Of a stretch of 64,000 bases of DNA, positions 1 to 12,785 are shown piece by piece. The stretch comes from Amyloporia xantha (Eukaryota > Basidiomycota > Agaricomycetes > Polyporales > Adustoporiaceae). The DNA is taken from contig JAYKKR010000018.1 in NCBI GenBank assembly GCA_036971615.1, forward strand, positions 186,001-250,000, in the 5' to 3' direction. The notes beneath the pieces were generated by a model. That model saw only the letters and a list, made by a program, of their open reading frames with translations, searched no databases and had not been told where the DNA came from. Each line of letters opens with the position of its first letter. The stretch's first letter is position 1. Position numbers and translations under genes: made by a program.

Positions 1-296
1 CGCGTTCATTCTGATGCGTCCATCTAAACATCAACCATAATAGCATCAGTACATTCGTCAATCTGAATGCACTGATTGGCGGTAGATATATCGAATGGAG
101 CACAATCTTTAGAGACTGCGCACCGTATCTTGCTTGCAAGTCGCTCAGATGATATATACTCACTTGGTTTAAGATACGGGCGCCCTTTGGCCGCCTCGCC
201 CCAGATGCCATAGTGATTGCTGAAGAGCTCCGCACATGTTGCGAGCAGCTCGTCGCTGATATCCGCGCCAAGGGTCAACGAGTAAGTCGTAGGCAT
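1..296 (-). CDS. GNAT-like acetyltransferase family protein, 5' exon only (partial)
   Basis: Exon 1 runs from ATG at 296 down to about 164 (44 codons plus 1 nt) and ends at a good donor (A|GTGAGT). The N-terminus contains a run 'ELFSNHYGIWG' followed by a Lys-Pro-rich stretch. I associate this pattern with the start of a fungal GNAT-fold acetyltransferase/hydrolase-like family, which is recognition from memory and not a search. The rest of the gene would lie left of position 1. Reading on through the donor gives an unlike sequence and a stop at 24, as expected for intron. The open frame on the opposite strand is a shadow. It could instead be a decayed fragment, because no downstream exon is visible. 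Confidence 0.45.
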
Positions 297-673
297 ATCA
301 CGTCGTACGCGTACGCCGGATCAGTGTTTGAGGCAGAAGAGAGTCGCTCGCCAGACCATGCCTTCAGTCAGAGTCGAAGCTCATCCGACCTTGCGTACGT
401 AAAAGAACGTCTATTGTACACGATGCAATAGCGCGTGATGCTACATACTACATTTCAACCCTGTTACACAATCGTCGACATGGCTTATGCAAGCAGTGAC
501 TAGCTGACTGCTGGGCGTGCTTCCTGTGTTTCCTGCAGCTGGTTGCAGTTCTCGTAGATGCTACCAAAATAGAAGAGGTCACAAAGTAGAGCAGATCTTT
601 CATGACATGACAACCACCGGGTAATGCGAAGTAGATGCAAGAAATCGAAGTGAACGACTCTGGAATGAGAAGA

Positions 674-2434
674 TCATAACATCATTTTGGAAGAAGAAGC
701 ATGTGTCCCATCCCTCTTTCTTGAGGACTGAATACTACCCACGAGCTGCATGATCCCATCCCACGGATGGTCCAGAATCAAGTCCCCGACCTTATCCACA
801 AACGGCCCCGCACTACGCACAGTGTCCAACCGGGGCAGCAGGCTGTCCAACGCCCGTGCAAACTGGACAGCATCGTCGATAAGGCGGCGGCGTTGCTCGA
901 CGACGAACATCCGCAGATCATGGGTAAATCCAGATGGCTCTGGATACAACGTGCCGTCGATGCCCGGTAACGCGAGGTGTCTCAGCTTGGGACAGGACCG
1001 GAGGAGACCATCGAGCCCAAGGAGAGTCGGAAAGGTCTCGCTGAGATCTGTGCCTTGCAAGGATAGCCATCGAAGTTGAGGCCAGGCCATAGCGATCGCG
1101 TGGAGGTCTTCATCTCCTGTCCGGAATGGCCTATGGCCTGTGCCAATCCAGTCCATTGTGACACGTTCGAGCCCAGGAAGATCCAGAAGGGGACGAATAA
1201 CAGGGGTAATAGATAGTCCCGCATCGTCCCAGGATGGATCTGTCTGAGTGAGCTTCAGGTCCAAAACACGCAGCGTGGCAACCTCGGATAGGGCGTTCAT
1301 CACCTTGTGCAGCACATCGGGCGAGGGAAGTTGGGCGTGCACTATGTGAACCTCTTCGAACGCCGGCGATGATATGACTGAAATCAGCCGCGCAGCATTC
1401 GCGAAGCCGCCATAAATCGTCAGATTTTGCACGCCGTTGAAATGCCCCTTCGCGAGATAATCCGCTTTCATCGTGCTCGGGACCTTAAGGACGCGGACAT
1501 TATCCATAGAGGCCAATACTGCGAGCAGAAGGGGAATTGGATCCTTTGATGGGCAGGTCGTAGACGTCAGATCAACAGTGTGCAGATTCCTCATACACAT
1601 TATGTGTGAAAGAAATTGTTCATGCACCACGCCGCTGAATTCAAAGACACCTAGAGAAGGCAGCTCCTCAGCTATACTCTCGAGTAGCATTTCGAGAGCA
1701 TATTCCCGTCTCGTAATGGGCCAATTGGTCGAGGCCACGGCTCGATCGCGGTAGATCAAATGTATGCGACGAATCGACGGCGAGAAAACTGACAGCAAGC
1801 CCGACTCCAGAGTGGGCGATCGTTCCCATGAGATTTCGCGCACAAAGGGTAGAAGTGGCTCCCCGTGATTATCTCTGCCTAACAGAATGAACACGGATGG
1901 ATCGATATTGTCTTCTTTCCGATAATTCGCTATACGAACGCGAGCGGCATATTGTCGATACCGTGCCCACTCTGTGGATGTCGTCCTTCCAGAGAGTGTC
2001 TATCAGTTCATGCATGAGCGCAAATACCAGAAGAGTGGAACCGAAGTAAAAATCACCCATATTGGTGCCCTCCGATTCTCATTTTCTGGACCTCCAAGCA
2101 TCACATGTGCGAATTCCACCGGATCGTCCATTTTTAAGTCACCCTGAACGGCTTTGAATGACGAGAATAAGGAGAAGAGAGGGATCCATGAGTCCAGTAC
2201 TTCCCACAATTCTCCTAATGCTGGCGTAGAGAACGCTTTACACACGCGCGCTGAGCGAGCCAACGTTCGCCTATTCTCGACTGTAACGATGTGTGTCTGA
2301 TAAACGATCTAGAAATACAGCCTACAGTTCAAGATGGACATACAGCGATGCATCGAGTCAAGGTGCTGTGGGTCAAATTGTTGAAATATTTCGAGTAAAA
2401 CATCGCTTGTCTGTAGTGCTCTTTGCGTTGCCAT
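674..2434 (-). CDS. F-box-like / leucine-rich-repeat protein 1 (546 aa)
   Basis: Model: exons 2434-2344, 2280-2057 and 1999-674; introns of 63 and 57 nt. The sum is 547 codons including the stop, with no internal stop. Residues 1-75 form an F-box-like N-terminus: 'MATQRALQTSDVLLEIFQQF', then a segment 'ARVCKAFSTPALGELW'. The rest is a leucine-rich solenoid without clear repeat consensus, as is usual for basidiomycete F-box/LRR proteins. The second intron follows a Trp codon in phase 0, exactly as in the paralogs at 3048-4795 and 28008-29758, and the next exon begins in all three with a motif of type xLxGxxxxxEWxRF. Known role of the family: substrate adaptor of SCF ubiquitin ligases. The substrate is unknown. 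The F-box assignment is from N-terminal pattern and family resemblance. Confidence 0.8.
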
Positions 2435-3047
2435 AATGTCAGGATCACTTGACCTCGCTTGAAGTTCGAGTCAGTACTACGGCAGGTTTCGCAGTCACTA
2501 CGAAAGTAAGCAGAAGCTCACGAAGACACTCAGATTTATCTATGGTGACTCAGCTCTTTAGTGTAGACAGTTTAGCGATCAGGTGTGCGCCCGTTGAGAA
2601 GCGTCGTAAGCATACGAGCAATAGTCCCGAGCCAAAAATAACTTCGTATTTGATCTGATCCACGTGCGTACACAACGTTTCAATAAACCGATCAAGATCA
2701 AGTTTGAGCAGGAGTATACACAGAGGTACGATGCGGATGCGGATGCCTCAACGATGTCGGAGACATCTGGCAGCAACGTTACGGATGCTAGACAAAGTCT
2801 GCCGTATTCGGATAGTAGTACATATACAATTTGGCCTCATAATCATACACAAGAACTGTTGTTGATACTAGTACATCCGCATGCTTAGAGAAATTCAGTC
2901 CGCAAAAGTTCAGTGATGAACCGTATGGCCTTCAATGAAAGAGTAGATGGCCATGGCGAACTTCAATGTGTCGAACTGTACATGCTGCCTCCGCCATTTG
3001 CACTGCGGGTCGCCAAAAATAGAACAGCGATACCGACGCCGCGCAGA
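2435..3047. other. Intergenic spacer between two F-box genes
   Basis: About 610 bp between the start of F-box gene 1 and the stop of F-box gene 2. Short open frames on both strands have no recognisable content. It should contain the promoter of F-box gene 1 and the 3' UTR of gene 2. I see no clear TATA box or repeat. Confidence 0.5.
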
Positions 3048-4795
3048 TCACTGTGAATAACCGCCATCGGCAGGTAGCCCTGCGTCGACGGTCTCAGAGG
3101 AGGTTCCGGTACTCCTATTCCCAGGTAGTGATTCCAAAATGACGCTCCATGGATGATCCGACTTTTTGACTTCGCGGAGATCCATCCTATATGCTTTGCT
3201 GCGCCTCACGTCGATTTGAGGAAAGAGCCGGCCTACCGCGCTGGCTAATTCAACGGTCTCCGTGCTAGGGACCTGAGGGGAAAGTTTCTCGATGCACAAC
3301 ATCTTCAACTCGTGGTCGACAAAGGGACTTTCGTCAACATAAGGTGGTGTCGGATCTAGACAGGGGAGGTTAAGGGTCTTAAGGTCACGACAAGAGCGAG
3401 CAAGCGCCTGGATGCCCCGCATGGTCGGAGCCACCGCCGTGGTTTGGTGCGACACACAGAAGTCCGTCAGTAGCGGCCAAGCCTTTCCAAACGTACTAAG
3501 ATCATTGTCCGATATTGTGAGCGTTCTGTGGAACTGGAACCACAGAACCTTCATGCGTCGCAACTGTAGCGTAGGTTCAAGACAGCTGATCACCGACCGA
3601 ACCTCCTCTTCAATGGGCTCTGTCCGACGTAACCTCGCTTGAATGCATATTGTGATAGTTTGGATTGATGAAGCGAACTTGGAGCAACCGGAAAGAGCGA
3701 TAGGAAGGTCGTCGATGGCATCCGCAGTCGCGGCGGTGAGCGAGACTTCCTGAAGACAAGGGGAAGATATGGCCCTGAAGAGTGATGCTACATTGGAAAG
3801 GCCTCCATGGATCGACAAGACCTGCAGCGCTGGGAAGCCGACCCCGCTACTCGTGCTGTCCATAAGCAAATCGTGTGGAACGTGGAGTTCGACGAGTGTA
3901 TCAGAAGCGGACAGAGTCCGGAGAAGATCCCCGCACGGATCAGCCAGCCTGTTCACGAAGCTGAGGTGGACCACGCGCAAGCATTTGAGATTCGTGATAG
4001 GCACGATGGATGCCGGGCGTATCCATCCGCTAATGTTGAACTGGATAAGCGAGGGCGCTGTGGAGCACACGCGTTCCAAAATGGCCTCCAAAGCGAAATC
4101 ACGTCTGGTGAACTGTCCCTTCGGCCAGATCGCTGATCCGATGCCAACGAACAAGTTGAGGAATCGAAGCGAGGGCGAAAGAAGGGATAGTAAGCCGGCC
4201 TCGAAAGCGGGGGACTGCTCCATCGTCAGTTTTGGAGTGAAGGGAGCAGCGGTCGTCCATGATTCCGATGGGACAGATGCACGAAGACGGAGGGATCGAT
4301 CTCGTCTAGCTTGAAATAACACGCCGTACGGACGAATGCAGCATATATCCTGAATCGCTCCCAATCATCGTCAGAAAGCCTTCCGCATAGCATCTGTGGT
4401 CTCACAATGAGTCATGGGTTGACACGGACATGCAATGAGTGGAGCTACAGTACCCAAGTTTTTTCACTTGGCATCCGACCAAGGTCGTACACAAACGTGT
4501 TCATGGTTGGTCTGCGCTCTGTCTTCTCAAAGGGAACAGCTTTGAACAAGGAAAAGAGGGAGAACAGAGGTATGAAATCATCTAAGCTCCGCCATAGGAC
4601 AGTCAGAGCCGGCGTTGTAAACGCCTTGCATACGCGAGCAGCACAAGCTAGCGCCCGTCGATTCTGAACAAAAGGGCCTTGGAGATTCAAGTTTAAAAGG
4701 CCCTCTAATCGTTTCGGAAACTCCCTCTCTGGGGGAAGCTGCTCGAAAATACGATATAGGATATCGAGCGTATCTAGGGCTCGATGCGGCGACAT
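3048..4795 (-). pseudogene. F-box-like / leucine-rich-repeat protein 2, broken by a 1-nt frameshift
   Basis: Exon 1 is 4795-4454, starting at 'MSPHRALDTLDILYRIFEQL', which matches the starts of both paralogs. A 60-nt intron follows, then exon 2 is 4393-3048. Exon 2 opens in frame with '(M)LCGRLSDDDWERF' and reads on to a run of four T at 4230-4233 (AAAA on the coding strand), where the frame meets a stop. The remaining ~390 codons continue without interruption in the next frame. Aligning with F-box gene 1 shows equal spacing across the break, so the lesion is the loss of one A. Exon lengths sum to 1688 nt, one short of a multiple of three. Either a young pseudogene or a homopolymer error in the assembly; everything else about the gene looks intact. 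Confidence 0.75.
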
Positions 4796-5278
4796 CGTCG
4801 TTAACTTGGAAAGCAATATCTGATCAGCCTATGGACACAAGTGGGCCCTACCCACTGAGTACGCACGTATGGATAATGTGGCCTAAGAATCCGGTCTTTA
4901 GGATTTTCCTTGAAATGTGTAGAGGAGACTATGTGCCTTCAGTGTCGTTACAGCAGTGTGGCCAACATGTACAGTGTACCGGCGCGCGCCAACTTTGGGA
5001 CGCGCTATGTAGACGCGCAACTTCAAAGCTTCAATGATCATATGAATCACGTGCGGCCCTTCTACGTGAGGCACTGAGAAACATTGGAGGAGTACCGTCT
5101 TACAGTCACTCGATCTTCAGACAGATAGAGTGTCCATATCACTACAGGTTTACATGTAGCACAACAATAACGTCCAAAGAGTCGTAGCTAATGGGAACGG
5201 TATCAGAACCCTTACAGGTACGCTTACATACAGATTTCTCTGCTGATCTAAGTTGAAAGCTGTAGAACTTGAAGTACC

Positions 5279-6077
5279 TCAGAGAACAAGCATCGTCCCC
5301 ATGAGAACGCCAATGACAACCATGAACGCGGCGAAGATGCCCCCACGGTATGAGGCTCCATCTATCCGCATACCGCCAGCCGCGTTAGAACTCGTCGCAG
5401 CACTGCCACTCGAACTTGTACCAGCCGCGGCATTCGACTGCGGAGTAATCCCAGCGATGGACAGGGCCTCCGAGGACAGAGCGACCGAGAGAGAGGACGC
5501 GTAAGAGGAGACCGCCGAGGAGAGCGCCGAGCCTTGGGAGTGATAGACGGAGGAGAGCGAAGACAGGACGGAGGATTCGCTAACAGCGATCGAAGACCCG
5601 GCGGAGGAGAAGCGGGAGGCGATTGACGATAGACTGGTCGGGTTCGGAATATACGAAACTGCAGGCGACGGTCAGAACATATTTGAGAATATCCACTCCT
5701 CAACTCACCATACAAACATTGGTCCTGCTGCAAGTCGGTCGCGAGCTGGACGTCCTGTGTGGTGCAGTTACCTTGCATGCACGAGAGAGCATCATTCCAG
5801 TAGGCCGTCGATGTGCACACGCAAGGTAGATTCTCTCTGTTGATCTTATTAGCAAAGAATCCATCGTTCCAGGGGATAGATAACCATACGAGCTAATGCA
5901 GCCGTTCTTCAGAGCAGACTGTTCAGTGCATATGCCAATACACGCCTGATTGACACCAGGCCAGTCTGCAGGAAGGGTAACGGATGCCTGAGCTCTAGCA
6001 TGCTCCAAGACTCCAACAGAGAGAAGAGCAGCTGTGAAGAGGACGGAGACTTTGTGGGTATAGGATTGGAAGAGCAT
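5279..6077 (-). CDS. CFEM-domain protein 1, secreted with GPI-type tail (231 aa)
   Basis: Exons 6077-5890, 5836-5709 and 5658-5279; introns 53 and 50 nt; 232 codons including the stop. An N-terminal hydrophobic signal peptide (about residues 1-26) precedes an eight-cysteine CFEM domain with spacing C-x3-C-x9-C-x7-C-x-C-x11-C-x4-C and a final C 15-16 residues on. A Ser/Ala-rich stalk of about 95 residues follows, then a C-terminal hydrophobic helix ending in 'VLVL', typical of a GPI-anchor signal. CFEM proteins of fungal cell surfaces can bind haem or act at host or wood surfaces. The Asp that ligands haem iron in haem-binding members is absent (Glu/Asn at that place). Exon 2 is 128 nt in all three CFEM paralogs of this window, which supports the model. 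Confidence 0.88.
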
Positions 6078-9000
6078 ACTTGAATCGCGACGGCACAAAA
6101 CGGGCGGGAGTGTCTTGTTCAGGCTATCGTATCGCACGGAACCGATCGTTTATTATATGCTCCCCAATGCGACTGCTGCATCCCTGCCTCGTTTCCTATG
6201 CAGATACGCGCTAGCCCCATTTGAGTTGGATCATCAACAGAGCCTTCCTCCTTATTGCTGTTATTCGGGTTAGTCGTACGATGACGATCCAGCGCCTGGT
6301 CAATTAATCCAGTGCGCAGTAAGGACGTATGATAAAAGCGACTTACTGCCGGCGCCCCGTCAAACCCAAGCCGTTTGAAATTGATACGGGGGAACGAGGC
6401 ATTGGAGAATATCGCGTTTGCATCGCCTCACCCTATGTTGTGAACTTTCTAATCCGAAGTATGCGCGGGATAGGAGAAAGCATGTACGCTCAGACACTTA
6501 CTTGAGCCTGGTCATTGTTCCGTCTGGGAAGGCGATCGGTTCCGTGTCACGGAACAAATTGACCCACAGACTTCGGAATTCGTTCCACCCACCCCGAGAC
6601 CGTCGGTCCTGTGCGATGTATGCGTCGTGGCGCATGCATCGACGCACTTTCAATTCATCTGGAATCTAACATCTGTGAGTTTGACAGAGATATTCAGCAT
6701 TCAACTGAAAAATACAAATTTTAGTAGAGTTAAGGAAACAGAGACCATTTACTGTAGAGTTGTGTTCGACCCGAACAGAGGAGACAAGCGCCCAAAAAAC
6801 GACTGCGCTGACTCTCATCATCGTGGCTATTCCGAGTCACTCTGAACATAGTTGTCGAACACGTCGTCCATCACATAAAACGCTAGCTACATATTTTCTG
6901 CTTGCTTAATTGCAGGCTAGTAACTAGGGCCACTCATGCACTCGGCAGATAGATGCGTTGTCTCCTGATGAAGCCTCACCACTGGCAGAAGTTGGGCGTT
7001 TTCTGAGTTCCTCCAAGCTAACACATGGCTTGGGGACTTGAAAATTGTACTGGAATGACAACATTTAGAGCGAGAATACAGCCAGTGAATCTCTATGTCA
7101 CTGCAGTGTAGGATTCATCATGATCAAGCGAGTCACTCAAGGTGTGTACGCGTTCAGCATAATCGTCACGTTGAGTGTGCCAGGTCCTGGTCCACTGACG
7201 CACACGTTCGCTAACTTCTCCTTATGAATCCTCTTTGCAACAGAAGTCGCGTTTCATTTCCAGCAGATCTGTGCTTGGAGTTGTTTACAATCCGTTTACA
7301 GTGTTTATAGATCCGCACCTCCCTGTACCCTCTCGTTCCTCGGCGAGAGTGCGTCAGCTCGTTGGTATTGGGAAACAGAAGTATTGACACGGGCTCACCG
7401 CACTACTTCCTGGCCGGACAAAATCCTACCGCACACATCTGATATATCCAAATGACGTCCGAAAGACATCGACGGGTGAATAATATCCGCAGCCTCAGCG
7501 CTCTCTTTCCCTGACATTTATTCCATTTAGATCGAATCGAATCATAGAAGATGACCTCTCCCAAGCAGACACAGCACTTTGACTTCTCAAGCGCACCGCC
7601 TCATCTGCGTCTGTGCTTTTTACCGGCGGACCCGGGTGTGAATGCGAGCACCGAGCGACGCGGGCCAGCTTGACCGCCCTAATCATGGCCGTATTGACAT
7701 CACGACAGAACACATCCGCAGCCCGCCTGCCTCACCTCTCCCTTCTTCCTCTGCGCAGCTGCCCTGACTGGAACATCGCCTTTTCCCCGCACCTCAGAAC
7801 GAAGCATAGCCCCACGGCCTACTCCGGCGAGTCGAACGTCGAGCTCTGTACCCTCGGCACGTCGTTCCCCTATCCCCGTCTGTTGCCGTAAGACCTCGGG
7901 TGGGCCTCCGTACATCTAGCTTGGCGTGCTGCTAGTGGTTTTCCTTCGACGAATGTGGTTGTAGCGTGGCCGTCAGGACAGAAGAAGGTATCTCCATGTC
8001 CATCTCGGTAGCGAAGCCCCCTTTTCCGATGCCTTCAGCTCGGACGACGGCCGGTCAAAGCTCACGGACGCTTGTAGCTCTGCTGCCTACAACCAAGCCA
8101 GCCAGGCCGGAAACCAGACGTGTGATCACGTCCATCAACGCCGCATTTTCTCCCTAGGACGCTAGTCTGCGCTCAGCACTGCATAGGCTGCCAAGCACAG
8201 GCAGTGTATTCGTCAGCGACGACCCAACTCGCAGCTCGGCGCTATCTTCGCGCAGCCGTTCTCTGACAGGTGCAGGGAAGTATCATAGCATGTGGTCCCT
8301 GACCAGAATCCAGAGACCAGAAACACTGGCAAGACGCACCGTGCACGTCATGCATGTGCCCGAGCTTGCGGAACCCCCACGGGCGACGGCTCACGGCAGC
8401 ACGGACGCTCCCATGGCGATACCCGCTGCGCACAGGGCGCTGGATGCTGGGCACCGGGCACTGTGATGCTTCTGTTCAGAACTCATAACTGCAAACTGCA
8501 GTACTTACCATTCCGCTTCCGTTTCTGCCGCCATCCGAACTCCGCGGGGCAGCGCTACGGCCCACGAGGACTCGGGGACTAGGGAGGCGGAATCGCTGAT
8601 TCACAGATCCCTGGATTCCGGGCGCATGCGTATGTGCACGTCCATCCTCCACCGCCACGAGCACGGCATGGTGTGGTGGGTGTGATACCGATACGTACCG
8701 CCGTCGTTGGTCGCTGATAAGACAGTAGACACTCGGCGCAGTGCGGCGTGAAATGTGGTCCCTCCCAATGCCCCCAGTGCACAGTGCACGGAGTCCACGC
8801 GGCGGGGAGATCAGGATCCGTACCGCGGCTTCCTCGTCAAGCTCAGGGCCTCAGGCTGGACTTGCAAGGATCGACACTACGACACGACGCTCCGCGGGCG
8901 CGTGAGCTCCAAGGCCTCTCCCAATTCCGCCGTCGCGCATCTCGTCTGCCTACCATTACTATATCGGGGAGACGACGACAGAGATGCATTTGAGACTCCC

Positions 9001-10158
9001 GCGTCTCCGAGTGGACGCGGGGGGAGGCTCAGGCTGCGACCGCGACCGCGCGATCCCGCCACGCCGTACAGCGTACAGCGTACGTATACTTGGTGTGTCC
9101 TCTCCCAGGCCCCGCACGTGCGCCTCGTTGCTCGTCGATGCATGCCTCTCTGGCTATCGAATACCGGCTGCGTAGATGGGCGCGCGCTCAGGCTTCCCGT
9201 GAGTGTGCGCACCCCCAGCGTTCTCAGCGTCGATTGACGACCCTCAACCGCCAAAGCGGACCCGCGTCTCGAGTCCCGCGATGTACGTTCGCAGCTTCGT
9301 GCGTTATCGAGGGCTGCGAGAATCGAGAGCCACGCGGTGCTGGAGCTTTTGGTTCGAACTTCGGGGACGGAATCCGAGCTGGCGTCGTGATGGCAACGGG
9401 TTGCATGCTGCAAGTGTCCTCAGCAGTTGCTGTGTTTTCCAGTCGGGCGCGTCGCGCACGTCCGCGCAATGCGTGTAACGGTGACGATCTTGCCACGACC
9501 AGCTCACGGCTCACAGCTCGCAGTCGCCCATCATGCATGCACAACCGTCACAGCATCGACGACGGACGCGCACTCCGTATACGCAGCACGAATGCACGGA
9601 GCACGACCGTCTCTCCGTTCCCGTTGCGCCGTCGCGCTCGAGCGGACGCTGGCGTCGCGACGGCACCGGACAGAGTCGCGATCTCGTTCTCGACGCGCGC
9701 GTGCCACTGGGGCGTGCTCGCGTTTCGCTTGGACGCGGGACTCAGCCTTTTTCCGCACCGCGCACAGACGCAACTGAAGGTTCGGAGAGATGGCGAGGCT
9801 GCGGGCTACGCGACTTGGATAAGGAGTGACATGGCAGACGGGCTGCACCGCCGCGCCTGGATGCCGTGTCTCCCCTTTCCCTACTCCCGCACGTACTCCT
9901 ACTTACTTACTTCCCCTTGCGTGCTTACACTGCAAGCTGACGCTAAGACGAGTCGCCGGCATGGATGTCAAATCGACAGTATAAATTGCTAACGTCTGGG
10001 CACGGTATGGTACGGTGCCGATGACGGCTCGGCGGGTAAGTACAGACTTCAGTGTCGTCGTCGTCATCATCGCTGCCGCCACTGGCGCCTGTCACGACGA
10101 GAGTAGGGTAACGTGCCTGTGCACGCCCATTTTCACGCGAGCGCGCGCGTCCTACAGC
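6078..10158. other. 4.1 kb gene-poor interval, strongly GC-rich from about 7.6 kb
   Basis: No convincing gene. The long open frames here, including a 300-codon frame at 9090-9992 and a 178-codon frame on the minus strand at 8877-9413, are Arg/Ser-rich, overlap each other on both strands and resemble nothing. This is what GC-rich non-coding DNA produces. The first 1.4 kb is AT-richer and should hold the CFEM 1 promoter. No direct or inverted repeat long enough to mark a transposon was seen. Confidence 0.5.
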
Positions 10159-10812
10159 CTACAGGACGAGCGCGGCGCCGAGGACGCCGCCCACGAGGGC
10201 GATTGCCACTCCCGCTCCCACGCCCACGCCCACGCCCACGCCTCTCGCAGCCCCGCTCTTTCCCGCGGTCGTGGAAGCCGACGCGCTCGCGGACGAGGAC
10301 TGGGCGGCGGATGATCCACTAGCGGAGAGGGCGGAGGACGCGGAGGAAAGGGCAGAGGAGAGGGAGGACGAGAGGGAAGGGGCCACGCTGGAGGATGCGG
10401 AGACTGGAGGGGGTCAACGACGACTCAACATTCAGCACGCGGGGGTAGCAGATGGGAAAACACGCTACGCACGCGCTGCGCACTCGGCCTCCTGGAGAGA
10501 GACGGCGGCCTCGGCGTCGGCGGCGGAGCACTTGCTCTGGAGGCAGGAGAGGGCGGCGCCCTGGAATGCGGAGGACGAGCACGTGCACTGGAGGTTCGTG
10601 CTGCGTGCGCGCGGGTGTCAGCGGTGGGTGGGTGGGATGGAGATAGGCGGGACGCACTAGGAGCTGCAGCCGCTGCTGGAGGCGGCGGACTGGACGCAGG
10701 AGAGGACGCAGGGGTCGATGCTGGGGGTGCCGATGGGCGCGGAGGCGGTGCTGCTCTGTGCGGCGGCGGAGGCTGCGAGGGCCAGGGTGAGGAGAGCGGA
10801 GAGGGCGTACAT
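10159..10812 (-). CDS. CFEM-domain protein 2, secreted with GPI-type tail (175 aa)
   Basis: Exons 10812-10658, 10600-10473 and 10403-10159; introns 57 and 69 nt; 176 codons including the stop. Signal peptide (about 1-19), then a CFEM domain with all eight cysteines at the same spacing as its two paralogs (7 residues between Cys3 and the CxC pair). A Ser/Ala stalk of about 50 residues, a Gly-Val repeat encoded by GGGCGT-type hexamers (around 10210-10245), and a hydrophobic tail ending in 'AALVL' follow. Exons 1 (155 nt) and 2 (128 nt) equal those of CFEM protein 3 in length. The residue where haem-binding CFEM proteins carry Asp is Thr/Asn. Inferred: cell-wall or membrane-anchored surface protein. 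Confidence 0.85.
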
Positions 10813-12358
10813 GGCGAGGGCGCTGCTGGGGGAGGGTCGCGACTGTCAGGCGGCGAGGAGAGCCAATGGGCCGGGGGCCGAGTCTTTATGGCGGAGCGGT
10901 GCGGGGAGATAGAGTTCAGGAATCCTCCGCCGGCCTGGGTCGAGGGCACAGCCCAGCGAAGGCGGTGAGAGCCACGCAAGGCCAGAAAAGGAAGGATGAT
11001 TGCCACATTGGGTGATGTATGGACGTCGAAGTCTCCACATACCTGTGCGCGTGACCAATCGCGTATCGTTACCTGCCTGATGGTGTGTACGTGCGAGGGG
11101 CTCCTGGGGTCTCCGCATCCGCCATCTGCCCATCGCCTGCTTCCAACCCATCTCCATCTCCTCCATCTCCATCTCCATGATCCCCGACGACCACATCCGC
11201 GCTTCCGATGGTCCCAGCCTGTGAGTGCATCTGTCATTCACTGGGCCTGCACGTGTACACCCTCGAGCATGGATGTCCTCGAACCGGCCGCGAGACCAAG
11301 CAGGTGTCGATGAAGTGCATATAGGTGAGTAGCCCCAGCGCTAGGAATTTCGAGGATGGGGAGACTAGGCGTTGCCGCGATATGCAGACCTGAAATCGCG
11401 CCTGACGGATGGCTGTTGTCCATCAAAGGTTCGCAGGTTTACATTCAGCTCACCCTTCCTTTTATGTAAACGGCAATTACTACGTGACCGCACATGCGCG
11501 AGCCCGGGTCGCGCAATCGCCGCAACAAGTCCTGCTCACCGGGGAAGTCTGCTCGCCGAACACAGAACACCGAATATCTATCTGTCCAACAGTGGGATGT
11601 GTCGCAGATTGGCAGTGGGATTCCATGCCAGGCGCAGTCCTCCCTGTCAATAGAAGGCGTATGTGGATCAGGTTGCCAAAAATTCATCTACGGGCGGTAC
11701 CATGCCCGGCTACGTTGACCACCAAGTACAAGTACATGAACAACACTCAGAATGACCGCATACTAATAATGGACGGGTTCTCGGGCACTTTGGCAGAAAG
11801 GCTAGCAAACGTCCCACGGTTTGATACTCAATTCTACATTCATTCCTTTTGGTGATAGACTCTACAGCGTCTGACCATGTTGCGTACCAAAATATAGCTT
11901 TGTTCATCTATGTGCGCTGAGCAATGGGAGAGTACATGAGTGCAAGGATGGGTTCCACAGATGCCTGGAGTACATCACGATGACAGGTCCTCGGACACGT
12001 CAGGAGACGCACAGCCCTAGCGGTGGCCGATCGCGAGCCAGTATGCACCTGCGCGAACGCCACGGGCCAGGCTCGATCCACCCATCGCATCCGTCCCTTA
12101 CATAAATTTCACGCGACACATCACAAAACAAAACAGACTCGCTCGTACTTATGTCCATAAGATCGAAGTCCTCCATCCCAGCACGAAAACGCAGAGATCC
12201 TGGACCGTGCGATGCAATCACCGAATTACCATCAAACTCGTTTCCCCTCATCTGAGCGGCGCTCGCTCTGCTATTCATTAGGGACGTGACTCTCCAGCAT
12301 ATTCCTTGCTGCAGTACTACTTATGAAAGTCACCCATCGCCGCCGCCAGAGGCCACTC
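10813..12358. other. Upstream region of CFEM 2 plus gene-free spacer
   Basis: The first ~400 bp (about 10889-11215) is recognisably similar to the region upstream of CFEM 3 (about 16803-17090). Shared parts include a 'GGGGAGATAGAGTT' box, an 'ATTGCCA-ATTGGGTGATG' stretch and a (CCATCT)n run followed by 'CCCGACGACCAC'. The pair was therefore duplicated together with promoter DNA. The remaining 1.1 kb up to the transposon has only short open frames that I cannot assign. Confidence 0.55.
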
Positions 12359-12366
12359 GAAAGGTG

Positions 12367-12785
12367 CACCTCGACCTCACGTGCACCCAGGCTAATTAGC
12401 CCGGCATACCCCCCCGGGATTGCCGGGCTAGCTAGCCTCGAAAGTCAAATACCCTGTAGTTGCCAATAAAGCGAGCAGTAAAGGCGGGCTTGCCTAATAC
12501 AATAAGTCCCCTTATCTCCCTAGATATCACCGGCATCGCTGATCACGATGAGTACACCGTGCGTCCAGCGCCAGATCACCGAACGCATCGGGATCTCCCG
12601 TGTGACGCGGCGCGCCTGCGCGCCCAATGCGTCGGCGCCGCCGCAAACGATGAGCACGAGAATTGGCTCTAGCTTCGTCAATATATTGTGTATTTAGTTC
12701 GAAATTTCACTGATAGGAATAGGATTGTTTTGAGTTATATATGCCATGTATAAGTGAATACTTTGAGGCTCAAATGGAAGGAATA
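12367..12785 (+). repeat. Left terminal inverted repeat of TIR transposon 1
   Basis: About 420 bp, mirrored at 13510-13924 with only scattered differences, which become denser towards the core. It carries a hairpin close to the tip. Confidence 0.88.

Noticed and set aside
3769..4314. 181-codon plus-strand frame across F-box gene 2
   Set aside because: Antisense shadow of exon 2, which aligns with two paralogs.
9090..9992. 300-codon plus-strand open frame in GC-rich DNA
   Set aside because: Arg/Ser/Thr-rich with no domain, overlaps other frames of similar length on both strands, no splice structure; expected by chance at this GC content.
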